Source of the DNA: Synergistetes bacterium JGI 0000079-D21
Lineage (GTDB): Bacteria; Synergistota; Synergistia; Synergistales; 79-D21
Assembly: GCA_000402835.1 (NCBI GenBank)
Contig: AQRZ01000029.1
Span: 1 to 15,575 of the forward strand
Direction of reading: 5' to 3'
Length of the DNA stretch: 15,575 bases
A program made the translations under genes and the position numbers. Within the stretch, counting starts at the first letter, position 1. Every line of letters begins with the position of its first letter. The notes beneath the pieces are model-generated. The model saw only the letters and a list, made by a program, of their open reading frames with translations. It made no database searches and was not told the origin of the DNA. This document shows, one piece after another, positions 7,876-15,575 of the stretch.

Positions 7876-9614
7876 GCTTCTTCGGCGTCCTTCCAGCGGT
7901 CAAGACCGCACCGCTTCATCAGCACGAGAACGGCAAACAGGAACAGGCCAAGGTCTTTCCGGAAGCGGGCCCTCGGTTCCTGGCAAAGCCTGAAGAGCCA
8001 TTCCAGGCCCAGCTTCTGCATGAACACCGGGGCCCTTCGAAGTCTTCCGGAAAGGACGTCGAAGCTTCCCCCGACGCCCATCGCGACGACATGCCCCAGG
8101 GAAGAAAGGTTCCTTCGGATGAACAATTCCTGCTGGGGGACTCCAAGCCCCACGAGGAGGATGCGGGTACCGGCTTCCCGGATTTCGCGGCAGAGAGCTT
8201 CCTCCTCCTCTTTTCGAAAATAGCCGTGGTGGGTCCCGGCCACGACCATCCCGGGATATTTTTCAGCGAGCTTTTCCGCTGCGGCTCTTGCGATCCCCTC
8301 TTTTGCCCCGAGGAAATAGACAGGCCACCTTTCGGAGGCGGAAAGGCGGCACAGCTGCTCGACGAACTCGACCCCCGGAATCCTTTGCTGAACAGGGGAA
8401 CCGAGAAACTTGAGCGCCTGGATTAACCCCATGCCGTCGGGCAGGACAAGGTCGGCTTCCCTGGCAACCTCCCGGTAGCGCCTGTCGTAGCGGGTCCTCA
8501 GCGTCGCGAGCGCGTCGGGCGTAATGATCACGTAGCCTCGGTTACCGTAGGCGATCCAGGATTTGACCTTTGAAACGGCGAAGTTCAGGGAAACGTTGTC
8601 GATCCGGATTCCCCAGAGGGAAGGGTTTCGCTCGCTTTCCCGGTTCGCCGGGGCCAAGAGTTTTCGAAGGGCGGGCAGGACGAAAAGGACGAACGCACCG
8701 GTTGCAGTTGCGGCGGCCGGCACGTACAGGTCCACCTGCAGGAGGGCAATGGAAAGAGCCAGGGAGGAACAGATGCCTGCGACCAGGCGAACCGCGGTCG
8801 GGTGGTCCAGCCCCCTGTCCAAGAGCTTCCGGTAGAGGGAAACCTCGGACTGGGGGTTGGTCGCCACGGCCCGGCTGACGATACGAAGGGAAAATTCCAT
8901 GATCGGCAGCGCGAACAGGCCGATGGGGAGGATCATCAGAGTGGTGAAGGCGACTCCCTTGCTGACGCCGATCGTCGAGGCGCTGGCGGCCAGCATTCCC
9001 CACATTGCGGCCAACGGTTCTCCCAGCCTGCGGTAAACTTGCCCGTGGCGGCTCCAGAAGACCGCCAGGAAAAGGAGCGCCGCCACTCCGATGTAGAAGG
9101 ATTCCGAGAAGGAGTGCGTCGCCGGGAAGCTGACGAGAAGGATGAGGCTCCAGCAGGTTGCAAGCAGGAACCCCGCCAGCCCGGGAACCTGGTCGAGCTC
9201 CTGGAGAAGCAGGGGGAAGAGCCCCATCCAGAGAGAGGTGACAATTACGGAAACAAGCGGAGAGAGGTAAAGGTAGCGCCCTTCGGGCAGCCCGACAAAG
9301 AAGATCCTGGGGCCGAAAAGGGCGATGAAGGCCCCCAGGACCAGGAAGGCCCATCTCAGGTCACGGCTCCGGAAGATCCTTTGGCAGATTCCGATCAGGC
9401 AGGCCGCAGTGCCCGCGGAAACGATAAGCCCGATGGTGGAGCTCTCCGACAGGAGGCCGAAAACGAGCCAGCAGGCCACAAAAAGGATGTCCTTCATGTA
9501 GTCGTACTGGTCCCGCTCGAGGAAGCGTCTCAGCAGGCGCTGGGACGCAAGTGCAACAAGCCCGATTAGGCCGATCTGAGCGAGCGTGTTCCATTGCACC
9601 AAGACCGGAGACAT
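7872..9614 (-). CDS. Fusion: degenerate WecA/TagO-like membrane domain plus WecG/TagA/CpsF glycosyltransferase
   Basis: This 580-residue protein has two parts. Residues 1 to about 320 hold about 10 hydrophobic helices. Their spacing and loop sequences resemble the WecA/TagO/MraY family: LYLSPLVSVIVTSLW (115-129), GLAG (145-148), IGVSKGVAF (215-223), and RKLLDRGLDHPTAV (262-275). The family's catalytic motifs are replaced (see findings). Residues 335-565 form a GT26 WecG/TagA/CpsF domain with VIITPDA (362-368), LPDGMGL (391-397, the expected catalytic Asp is D393) and QRIPG (410-414). Further motifs are VGLGVPQQE (488-496), GVGGSFDVLSGRLRRAP (513-529) and LEWLFRLCQEPRAR (537-550). Homologues add ManNAc or ManNAcA to an undecaprenyl-diphosphate-linked GlcNAc at the inner membrane for wall polymers or surface glycans. 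The ATG follows GGGAGG by 6-7 nt; an upstream TTG at 9656 lacks such a site. The acceptor and sugar are unknown. Confidence 0.88.
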   Translation of the reverse strand: MSPVLVQWNTLAQIGLIGLVALASQRLLRRFLERDQYDYMKDILFVACWLVFGLLSESSTIGLIVSAGTAACLIGICQRIFRSRDLRWAFLVLGAFIALFGPRIFFVGLPEGRYLYLSPLVSVIVTSLWMGLFPLLLQELDQVPGLAGFLLATCWSLILLVSFPATHSFSESFYIGVAALLFLAVFWSRHGQVYRRLGEPLAAMWGMLAASASTIGVSKGVAFTTLMILPIGLFALPIMEFSLRIVSRAVATNPQSEVSLYRKLLDRGLDHPTAVRLVAGICSSLALSIALLQVDLYVPAAATATGAFVLFVLPALRKLLAPANRESERNPSLWGIRIDNVSLNFAVSKVKSWIAYGNRGYVIITPDALATLRTRYDRRYREVAREADLVLPDGMGLIQALKFLGSPVQQRIPGVEFVEQLCRLSASERWPVYFLGAKEGIARAAAEKLAEKYPGMVVAGTHHGYFRKEEEEALCREIREAGTRILLVGLGVPQQELFIRRNLSSLGHVVAMGVGGSFDVLSGRLRRAPVFMQKLGLEWLFRLCQEPRARFRKDLGLFLFAVLVLMKRCGLDRWKDAEEA

Positions 9615-9647
9615 GGGGTTCCTCCCTTTTGAAGGCACAACCAAACA

Positions 9648-9661
9648 GGCCCCCAAGGGCC
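9648..9661 (-). other. Small GC hairpin in leader of the glycosyltransferase gene
   Basis: On the minus strand GGCCC, a TTGG loop and GGGCC form a perfect 5-bp stem, followed by TGTTTGG. It lies between the candidate -10 element and the ribosome-binding site of the membrane glycosyltransferase. It could be a weak terminator-like or leader structure. The stem is short and the T-tract broken, so no function is assigned. Confidence 0.3.
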
Positions 9662-9673
9662 GTTCTCAGCGAC

Positions 9674-9682
9674 ATTTTACCA
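9674..9682 (-). promoter_or_regulatory. Candidate extended -10 promoter for the glycosyltransferase-CBS-ATPase block
   Basis: The minus strand reads TGGTAAAAT, an extended -10 (TG-n then TAAAAT, five of six matches to TATAAT). It sits in the only substantial intergenic gap of the window, about 60 nt upstream of the ATG at 9614. No TTGACA-like -35 is found 16-18 nt upstream, as is allowed for extended -10 promoters. Expected transcription start is near 9667. Evidence is a single motif, so confidence is low to moderate. Confidence 0.4.
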
Positions 9683-9741
9683 TAAACGGCAGTCGGCCGG
9701 GCGAAGGCGAAACACGAAATCCGCACGAAACCGAAAGAGTC

Positions 9742-11509
<1,768 letters not shown>

Positions 11510-11543
11510 TGTCTGATCTCTCCCCTCTTCTGAATGCGGCTTT

Positions 11544-12806
11544 TTAGTCTCCCTCGGTTTCCTCGGCCGGGGGTTCGTCAAGATGCAGGAGGTGTCCCAT
11601 CTTTTCCTGCTTTGCCTGGAGGTAAACGGCATTGAAAGGATTCGCACCGACCTCCAGGGGTACTCTTTCCGTGATCTTTAGGCCGTAACCCTGGAGCCCG
11701 ACGATTTTTCTCGGGTTGTTCGTCAGGATCCGGATGCTTTTCAGGCCGAGGTCTGCCAGGATCTGGGCTCCCACGCCATAATCCCTCAGGTCTGGATCGT
11801 ACCCGAGGGCTACGTTCGCTTCCACGGTGTCCAGCCCCTTTTCCTGGAGTTCATAGGCTTTCAGCTTGTGGAAAAGGCCGATGCCCCGTCCTTCCTGCCG
11901 CATGTAGAGGACCACTCCCCGTCCTTCCTGCTGGACGATTTCCATGGCCTTGTGGAGCTGTGGCCCGCAGTCGCAACGAAGGGAGCCAAGGACATCCCCG
12001 GTGAAGCATTCCGAGTGGACGCGGACCAAGACGTTCTCCTGCCCCGCGACATCGCCCATGACGAGGGCGATGTGCAGCAAGTCCTCGTTTTCGTCGAGGA
12101 CGAAGTGGTAGGCATGGGCTATGAATTCTCCGAAAGGCGTCGGGAGGCGGACGCTGGCTACCCTCTCGACGAGCTTGTCCCTCATGTGGCGATAACGGAT
12201 AAGGTCTTCGATCGAAACGATCCGAAGATGGTGACGGTCCGCGAATTCCAGCAATTGCGGCAGCCGGGCCATGGACCCGTCCTCGTTCATGATCTCGCAG
12301 ATCGCTCCGGCCGGGTTCAAGCCGGCCAACCTTGCCATGTCTACCGCGGCTTCGGTATGCCCGGCCCGTTTCAGGACGCCTCCCTTCTTGGCGGCAAGGG
12401 GGAAGACGTGGCCGGGACGCCTCAGGTCCTCGGGTCTGGAGTCGGGGCTTGCGAGGACTCGCGCCGTGTGGGCCCTTTCTGCGGCGCTGATTCCGGTCGT
12501 TGTTCCCTCCCTGGCGTCCACGCTGACCGTGAAAGCGGTCCCGTGAGGATCGGAGCTTTCCCTCACCATGAGGTCCAGTTTCAGCCTACGCGCCTGTTCG
12601 AGTGTGATCGGAACGCACAAAAGTCCTCGGGCGTAGGTGATCATGAAATTGATGTCTTCGGGGCGGGCCAGCTCAGCCGCCATCACGAGATCGCCCTCGT
12701 TTTCCCGGTCCTCGTCATCGACGACGATGACCATCCTGCCCATTCGGATATCTTCCAGGGCTTCTTCGATGGGGTGAAACAGAGATCCTTGTGGTTTACA
12801 GATCAC
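11544..12806 (-). CDS. ribBA: Bifunctional DHBP synthase / GTP cyclohydrolase II, GTG start
   Basis: This enzyme supplies both riboflavin precursors: DHBP from ribulose 5-phosphate (N-terminal RibB domain) and the pyrimidine from GTP (C-terminal RibA domain). It is 420 residues. RibB motifs are [11 protein letters not shown] (30-40), [10 protein letters not shown] (147-156) and [12 protein letters not shown] (170-181). RibA motifs are [14 protein letters not shown] (262-275) and CDCGPQL, with zinc cysteines C267, C278 and C280, then [17 protein letters not shown] and LTNNPRKI. Both catalytic halves look intact, unlike the many fusions in which one is decayed. The start is a GTG with AAGGAGG 8 nt upstream, 25 bp after the ribE stop. 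The acidic C-terminal tail ([10 protein letters not shown]) is an unremarkable extension. Confidence 0.97.
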   Translation of the reverse strand: MICKPQGSLFHPIEEALEDIRMGRMVIVVDDEDRENEGDLVMAAELARPEDINFMITYARGLLCVPITLEQARRLKLDLMVRESSDPHGTAFTVSVDAREGTTTGISAAERAHTARVLASPDSRPEDLRRPGHVFPLAAKKGGVLKRAGHTEAAVDMARLAGLNPAGAICEIMNEDGSMARLPQLLEFADRHHLRIVSIEDLIRYRHMRDKLVERVASVRLPTPFGEFIAHAYHFVLDENEDLLHIALVMGDVAGQENVLVRVHSECFTGDVLGSLRCDCGPQLHKAMEIVQQEGRGVVLYMRQEGRGIGLFHKLKAYELQEKGLDTVEANVALGYDPDLRDYGVGAQILADLGLKSIRILTNNPRKIVGLQGYGLKITERVPLEVGANPFNAVYLQAKQEKMGHLLHLDEPPAEETEGD

Positions 12807-12814
12807 GCGTTAAG

Positions 12815-12821
12815 CCTCCTT
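12815..12821 (-). promoter_or_regulatory. ribBA: Strong Shine-Dalgarno site fixing the ribBA GTG start
   Basis: The minus strand reads AAGGAGG, then an 8-nt spacer and GTG at 12806. The upstream CTCC, four nucleotides away, can pair with GGAG of this site. The site decides the start of ribBA because there is no ATG before the conserved RibB domain apart from internal methionines. Confidence 0.8.
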
Positions 12822-12831
12822 GAGGAGAAAA

Positions 12832-13500
12832 CTAGATCCACCCGTTTTCCCGGAGCGTTTCCCAAGTGATTTCTCCCCTGGTCGATCCGCCCCGGGAGTC
12901 GTTTTCCGCAGGCAAGACAAAGCGCCTGACATATTTCGCAATCAGGTCGGTTTCGAGATTGACCGGGTCTTTTACGGCCAGGGTGCCGAGTGTCGTCCGC
13001 CGGAGGGTTTCCGGGATCAGGCCGACCGAAAAGAGGCCCCTTACGGGATCGGAATCGATCACGGTCAGGCTGACTCCGTCCAGGGCAACGGAGCCTTTCG
13101 GGACGATCATCCGGGTGAGTTCCCTTTCAGCCGTGAAGGTTGCAAGCCGGGTTTTTCCTTGCCCTCCCATTTCGGCGAGAAAACAGATGCCGTCAATATG
13201 ACCGGTCACAAGGTGGCCGTCAAGCCGTCCGCCCAGCCTCATTGCCCTTTCGAGGTTGACCGGAGAATTCGTTTTCAGCCTGCCCAGTTTCGTCTTGCGG
13301 ACCGTCTCCTCCATCATCTCGACCGTGAAGGAGTCCCTTCCGAGGGCCGTCACCGTCAGGCAAGCTCCCATGACGGCTACCGAGGCACCCTTGCAAAGCC
13401 CGGCTGAAATGCCCGGGGCCCGGATTTCCATTTCCGTGACGTCTCCTGCCGGGAAGATCCGGAGGACCGCCCCCACTTCCTCTACAAGGCCGGTGAACAT
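12832..13500 (-). CDS. ribE: Riboflavin synthase, alpha chain
   Basis: This enzyme dismutates two molecules of 6,7-dimethyl-8-ribityllumazine into riboflavin and a pyrimidine returned to RibH; it acts as a trimer. It is 222 residues with two homologous barrels. The first begins MFTGLVEEVG and includes ACLTVT (46-51), with the catalytically important C47, then EETVRKTKLG and GGRLDGHLVTGHIDG (90-104). The second has KGSVALDGVSLTV (135-147) and PETLRRTTLG (163-172). The usual Asn in the first-barrel NG.CLTV motif is Met here (M44). The start ATG lies 19 bp inside ribD, behind GGAGGT with a 9-nt spacer. A longer upstream frame is discarded because the canonical N-terminus MFTG begins here. Confidence 0.96.
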   Translation of the reverse strand: MFTGLVEEVGAVLRIFPAGDVTEMEIRAPGISAGLCKGASVAVMGACLTVTALGRDSFTVEMMEETVRKTKLGRLKTNSPVNLERAMRLGGRLDGHLVTGHIDGICFLAEMGGQGKTRLATFTAERELTRMIVPKGSVALDGVSLTVIDSDPVRGLFSVGLIPETLRRTTLGTLAVKDPVNLETDLIAKYVRRFVLPAENDSRGGSTRGEITWETLRENGWI

Positions 13501-14594
13501 TTGGGTTTGACCTCCAGCCACAGGTCTCCCTCGACCTGCTTGATCGTTGCAGGCGAAAGGGAAACGGCTTCTTCCATGCTGCCCAGCAAAATCTCGCCGG
13601 CCAGCTGGATGCCTCTCCCCAAAAGGGTCGGGGCGAGGAAAAGAGAGTATTCGTCGACCGCGCGGGCTTGGATGAAGGCGCTGATCACTGAACTCCCCCC
13701 TTCGACCAGGAGCATCGATACCCCCTCCGAGGCAAGGGTGGCGAGGACCCGATCAACCGGGAGTCTTCCCGTTTTTTCGTCAGGAGGCAGGAGGATGACC
13801 CGGGCTCCTTCCTGTTCGAGGGCGGAAACGCGTTCCGAAGGAGCGGTTTCCGACCCCAGGACGAGGCATCGCCCGTCTCCCACGACCCTGGCTTTCGGGG
13901 GCGTCCTCAACTGGGTATCCAGGACGACCCTCAGGGGGGACTGCCCTTCCACGAGCCTTACCGTCAACTCCGGATCGTCCGCAAGGATGGTCCCAACCCC
14001 GACCAGGACGGCATCGTGTTCCGAGCGGAGAAGGTGGGCCTTGCTTCTGGAAAGGGGCCCGCTGATCCATTTGCTCTCACCGCCCTGGAGGGCGATGTCC
14101 CCATCGAGGCTCATCGCCGCTTTTACGGTCACCCAGGGCCGGTTCAACGTTACCCTGCGGATGAATCCCCGATTGAGCCACCTGCACTCTTCCTCGAGAA
14201 CTCCGACTTGGGTCTGAACTCCCGACTTTTCGAGGCAGGAAAGGCCCATTCCGTTGACCTGCGGATTTGGATCCCGCATTCCGGCGACCACGCGGACGAT
14301 TCCCGCTTCCACAAGCTGAGGTGCGCAGGGAGGCGTTTTCCCGAAATGCGAGCAGGGCTCCAGGTTAACATAAGCGGTAGCACCCGCCGCCAGGCTCCCT
14401 GCCATTCGAAGTGCTTCCATTTCCGCGTGGGAACCTCCGTAGCGCCGGTGGTAGCCCCACCCCACGATCGACTGGTCTTTCACGAGAACGCAGCCGACCC
14501 GGGGGTTGGGGCTGACGCAACCCGTACCCCGCTCGGCTAGGCTGATGGCCATCCGCATATACCGTTCGTCGGTTTCCCTGCCGGATTCTTTCAT
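13482..14594 (-). CDS. ribD: Bifunctional pyrimidine deaminase / reductase RibD
   Basis: This enzyme deaminates and then reduces (with NADPH) the 5-phosphoribosylamino-pyrimidine made by GTP cyclohydrolase II. It is 370 residues. The deaminase domain (1 to about 145) has HAEMEAL with H56 and catalytic E58, and PCSHFGKTPPC with zinc ligands C81 and C90. The reductase domain (about 150-365) has VKAAMSLDGDIAL (157-169), SKWISG, DAVLVGVGT.LADDP (194-208) and MLLVEGGSSV (294-303). Reductases often have SLDGKIA; the Lys is Asp here. The ATG at 14594 overlaps the uvrC stop (ATGA) and has GGAGG about 10 nt upstream. Frames reaching farther into uvrC are not conserved. Together with ribE, ribBA and ribH it gives the ribD-E-BA-H order seen in Bacillus. 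Confidence 0.96.
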   Translation of the reverse strand: MKESGRETDERYMRMAISLAERGTGCVSPNPRVGCVLVKDQSIVGWGYHRRYGGSHAEMEALRMAGSLAAGATAYVNLEPCSHFGKTPPCAPQLVEAGIVRVVAGMRDPNPQVNGMGLSCLEKSGVQTQVGVLEEECRWLNRGFIRRVTLNRPWVTVKAAMSLDGDIALQGGESKWISGPLSRSKAHLLRSEHDAVLVGVGTILADDPELTVRLVEGQSPLRVVLDTQLRTPPKARVVGDGRCLVLGSETAPSERVSALEQEGARVILLPPDEKTGRLPVDRVLATLASEGVSMLLVEGGSSVISAFIQARAVDEYSLFLAPTLLGRGIQLAGEILLGSMEEAVSLSPATIKQVEGDLWLEVKPKCSPAL

Positions 14595-15575
14595 TTCTCT
14601 GCTTCCTCCAGGTGGTCGATGATCCTTCGGGCCACGGTGACTCCCATCCCCGGCACGGCACAAGCCAAATCCTCGGGTGTCTTTGCCGCGATCCTGCCTA
14701 GGTCCCCGAACTTTGCCAACAATGCCGCCGCCCGCTTTTTCCCGACCCCAGGGACTTCCTCCAGGATGGACCTCCGGTTTTTCCTGTCCCGGCCTTTTTT
14801 ATGGGCGGAAACCGCAAACCGGTGAGCTTCATCCCTCAACCTCTGGAGAAGCTGAAGGGCCGGATCCTCTTTTTCCGGCAGGAGCGGGGCCTCGTCAAAA
14901 AGAGTGTATACCGCTTCCTCCTGTTTTGCCAGCGCCACTGCCGGGATTTCCGCAAGGCCGAGTTCTTCCAGGGCTGCGGCGGCAAAACGCAGCTGCTGGG
15001 CTCCCCCGTCAATGACGATCAGCTGGGGAAGGGGGTCATTCCCCTGCAGGGATCGGCGGTATCGTCTTCGAAGTGTTTCCTGGATGGATCGGAAGTCATC
15101 CACCCCTTCCACTTCCCGGATCGTAAATTTACGGTAAAGGGACGGGTTCGGGACTCCCTGCTCGAACACCACGACCACCCCGTAGGTTTCCTTCCCGGAA
15201 AGGTGGGAAATGTCGAAACAGTCGATCCGCCAAGGGGCGGAAGCGAGGCGGAGAAGGGATTGCAACCGGAGGAAAGCCTCCCAGGTGTCCTTGTCCAGGT
15301 CCTCCGGAAGGACCCGGTTCCGTTTCTGGCGGGTATACCGCCAGACCGCACGAATCGTGTCCCTTAGCCTCGCGGCCTCTTCGAAGTGAAGTCCCTCTGC
15401 CGCCTGGTCCATTCTGTCCCGGAGGCGTTCGACAAGGTCGGTCGCTTTCCCGCTCAGAAGAAGGGACAGATCGGCGACCACCTCCGAGTACCGGCTTTCC
15501 GTGCAGTTGCCTACGCAGGGGGCAAGGCAGCGCTGCAGGGCGTGCCTCACGCAGGGCCTCCCCGGTACCGGGGAA
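14591..15575 (-). CDS. uvrC: Excinuclease ABC subunit C, C-terminal 327 residues (5' end outside window)
   Basis: This is the nuclease of UvrABC nucleotide excision repair, which cuts damaged DNA on both sides of a lesion. The frame is open to the right edge, and its real start lies beyond 15575; an internal GTG at 15550 is not the start. Visible parts in order begin with a Cys-rich segment RPC...RCLAPC (three of the four cysteines that in the E. coli protein have been reported to bind Fe-S). Next is a UVR motif (HFEEAARLRDTI) for UvrB contact. The RNase H-like nuclease domain has CFDISHLSGKE, LIVIDGGAQQL and DEAHRFAVS. Last come C-terminal helix-hairpin-helices around VPGVGKKRAAALLAKFG and VPGMGVTVARRI. 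The 3' end overlaps ribD as ATGA. About half of the usual 600 residues are present. Confidence 0.96.
   Translation of the reverse strand, partial: SPVPGRPCVRHALQRCLAPCVGNCTESRYSEVVADLSLLLSGKATDLVERLRDRMDQAAEGLHFEEAARLRDTIRAVWRYTRQKRNRVLPEDLDKDTWEAFLRLQSLLRLASAPWRIDCFDISHLSGKETYGVVVVFEQGVPNPSLYRKFTIREVEGVDDFRSIQETLRRRYRRSLQGNDPLPQLIVIDGGAQQLRFAAAALEELGLAEIPAVALAKQEEAVYTLFDEAPLLPEKEDPALQLLQRLRDEAHRFAVSAHKKGRDRKNRRSILEEVPGVGKKRAAALLAKFGDLGRIAAKTPEDLACAVPGMGVTVARRIIDHLEEAEK

Noticed and set aside
7872..9614. Two separate genes instead of a fusion
   Set aside because: The frame is continuous with no stop between the membrane part and the GT26 part. I see no strong ribosome-binding site with a start near the domain junction.
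11544..12806. Decayed half of RibBA, as in some single-function fusions
   Set aside because: Both the DHBP synthase motifs and the zinc and arginine motifs of GTP cyclohydrolase II are present.

Overview
The window is a compact, GC-rich (about 58-60% by eye) bacterial chromosome segment. Every gene I can support lies on the minus strand, so in transcription order the window reads from position 15575 down to 1. Neighbouring genes are separated by 34 bp or less, and most overlap or abut (several ATGA or TTGA junctions). The one exception is a gap of about 140 bp at 9615-9755. The long open frames on the plus strand are antisense shadows. There are no tRNA or rRNA genes, insertion sequences, CRISPR arrays or phage genes.

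Two transcription blocks are suggested. Block 1 (15575-9756) is uvrC (C-terminal part only, cut by the window edge), ribD, ribE, ribBA, ribH and serS. It holds every dedicated enzyme from GTP and ribulose-5-phosphate to riboflavin except the phosphatase step. It sits between a nucleotide excision repair nuclease subunit and seryl-tRNA synthetase. No gap inside the block is large enough for an FMN riboswitch. A hairpin overlaps the serS stop codon.

Block 2 (9614-1) begins after a candidate extended -10 promoter. Its first gene is an unusual membrane protein. The N-terminal half looks like a WecA/TagO/MraY-type polyprenyl-phosphate glycosyl-1-phosphate transferase that has lost its catalytic motifs. 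The C-terminal half is a WecG/TagA/CpsF glycosyltransferase. Next, with an ATGA overlap, comes a two-CBS-domain protein. A rotary V/A-type ATPase operon follows in the order G/H-like stalk subunit, I, K (c ring), E, C, F, A, B. Subunit D would be expected just past the left edge. This is the order I recall from Thermus-type V/A-ATPases. The proteolipid is a single 72-residue hairpin, also the Thermus form rather than the doubled Enterococcus NtpK form.

Taxonomy is inference only. A GC-rich bacterium with a Thermus-like V/A-ATPase, a Bacillus-like ribD-E-BA-H order and a TagA/WecG enzyme could belong to Synergistota or a related anaerobic lineage. Deinococcota and others cannot be excluded.

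The least ordinary parts are the pseudo-WecA/TagA fusion, its coupling with a CBS protein to the ATPase operon, a subunit F lacking the expected C-terminal helix, and an extra glutamate one turn from the ion-binding glutamate in the c subunit.
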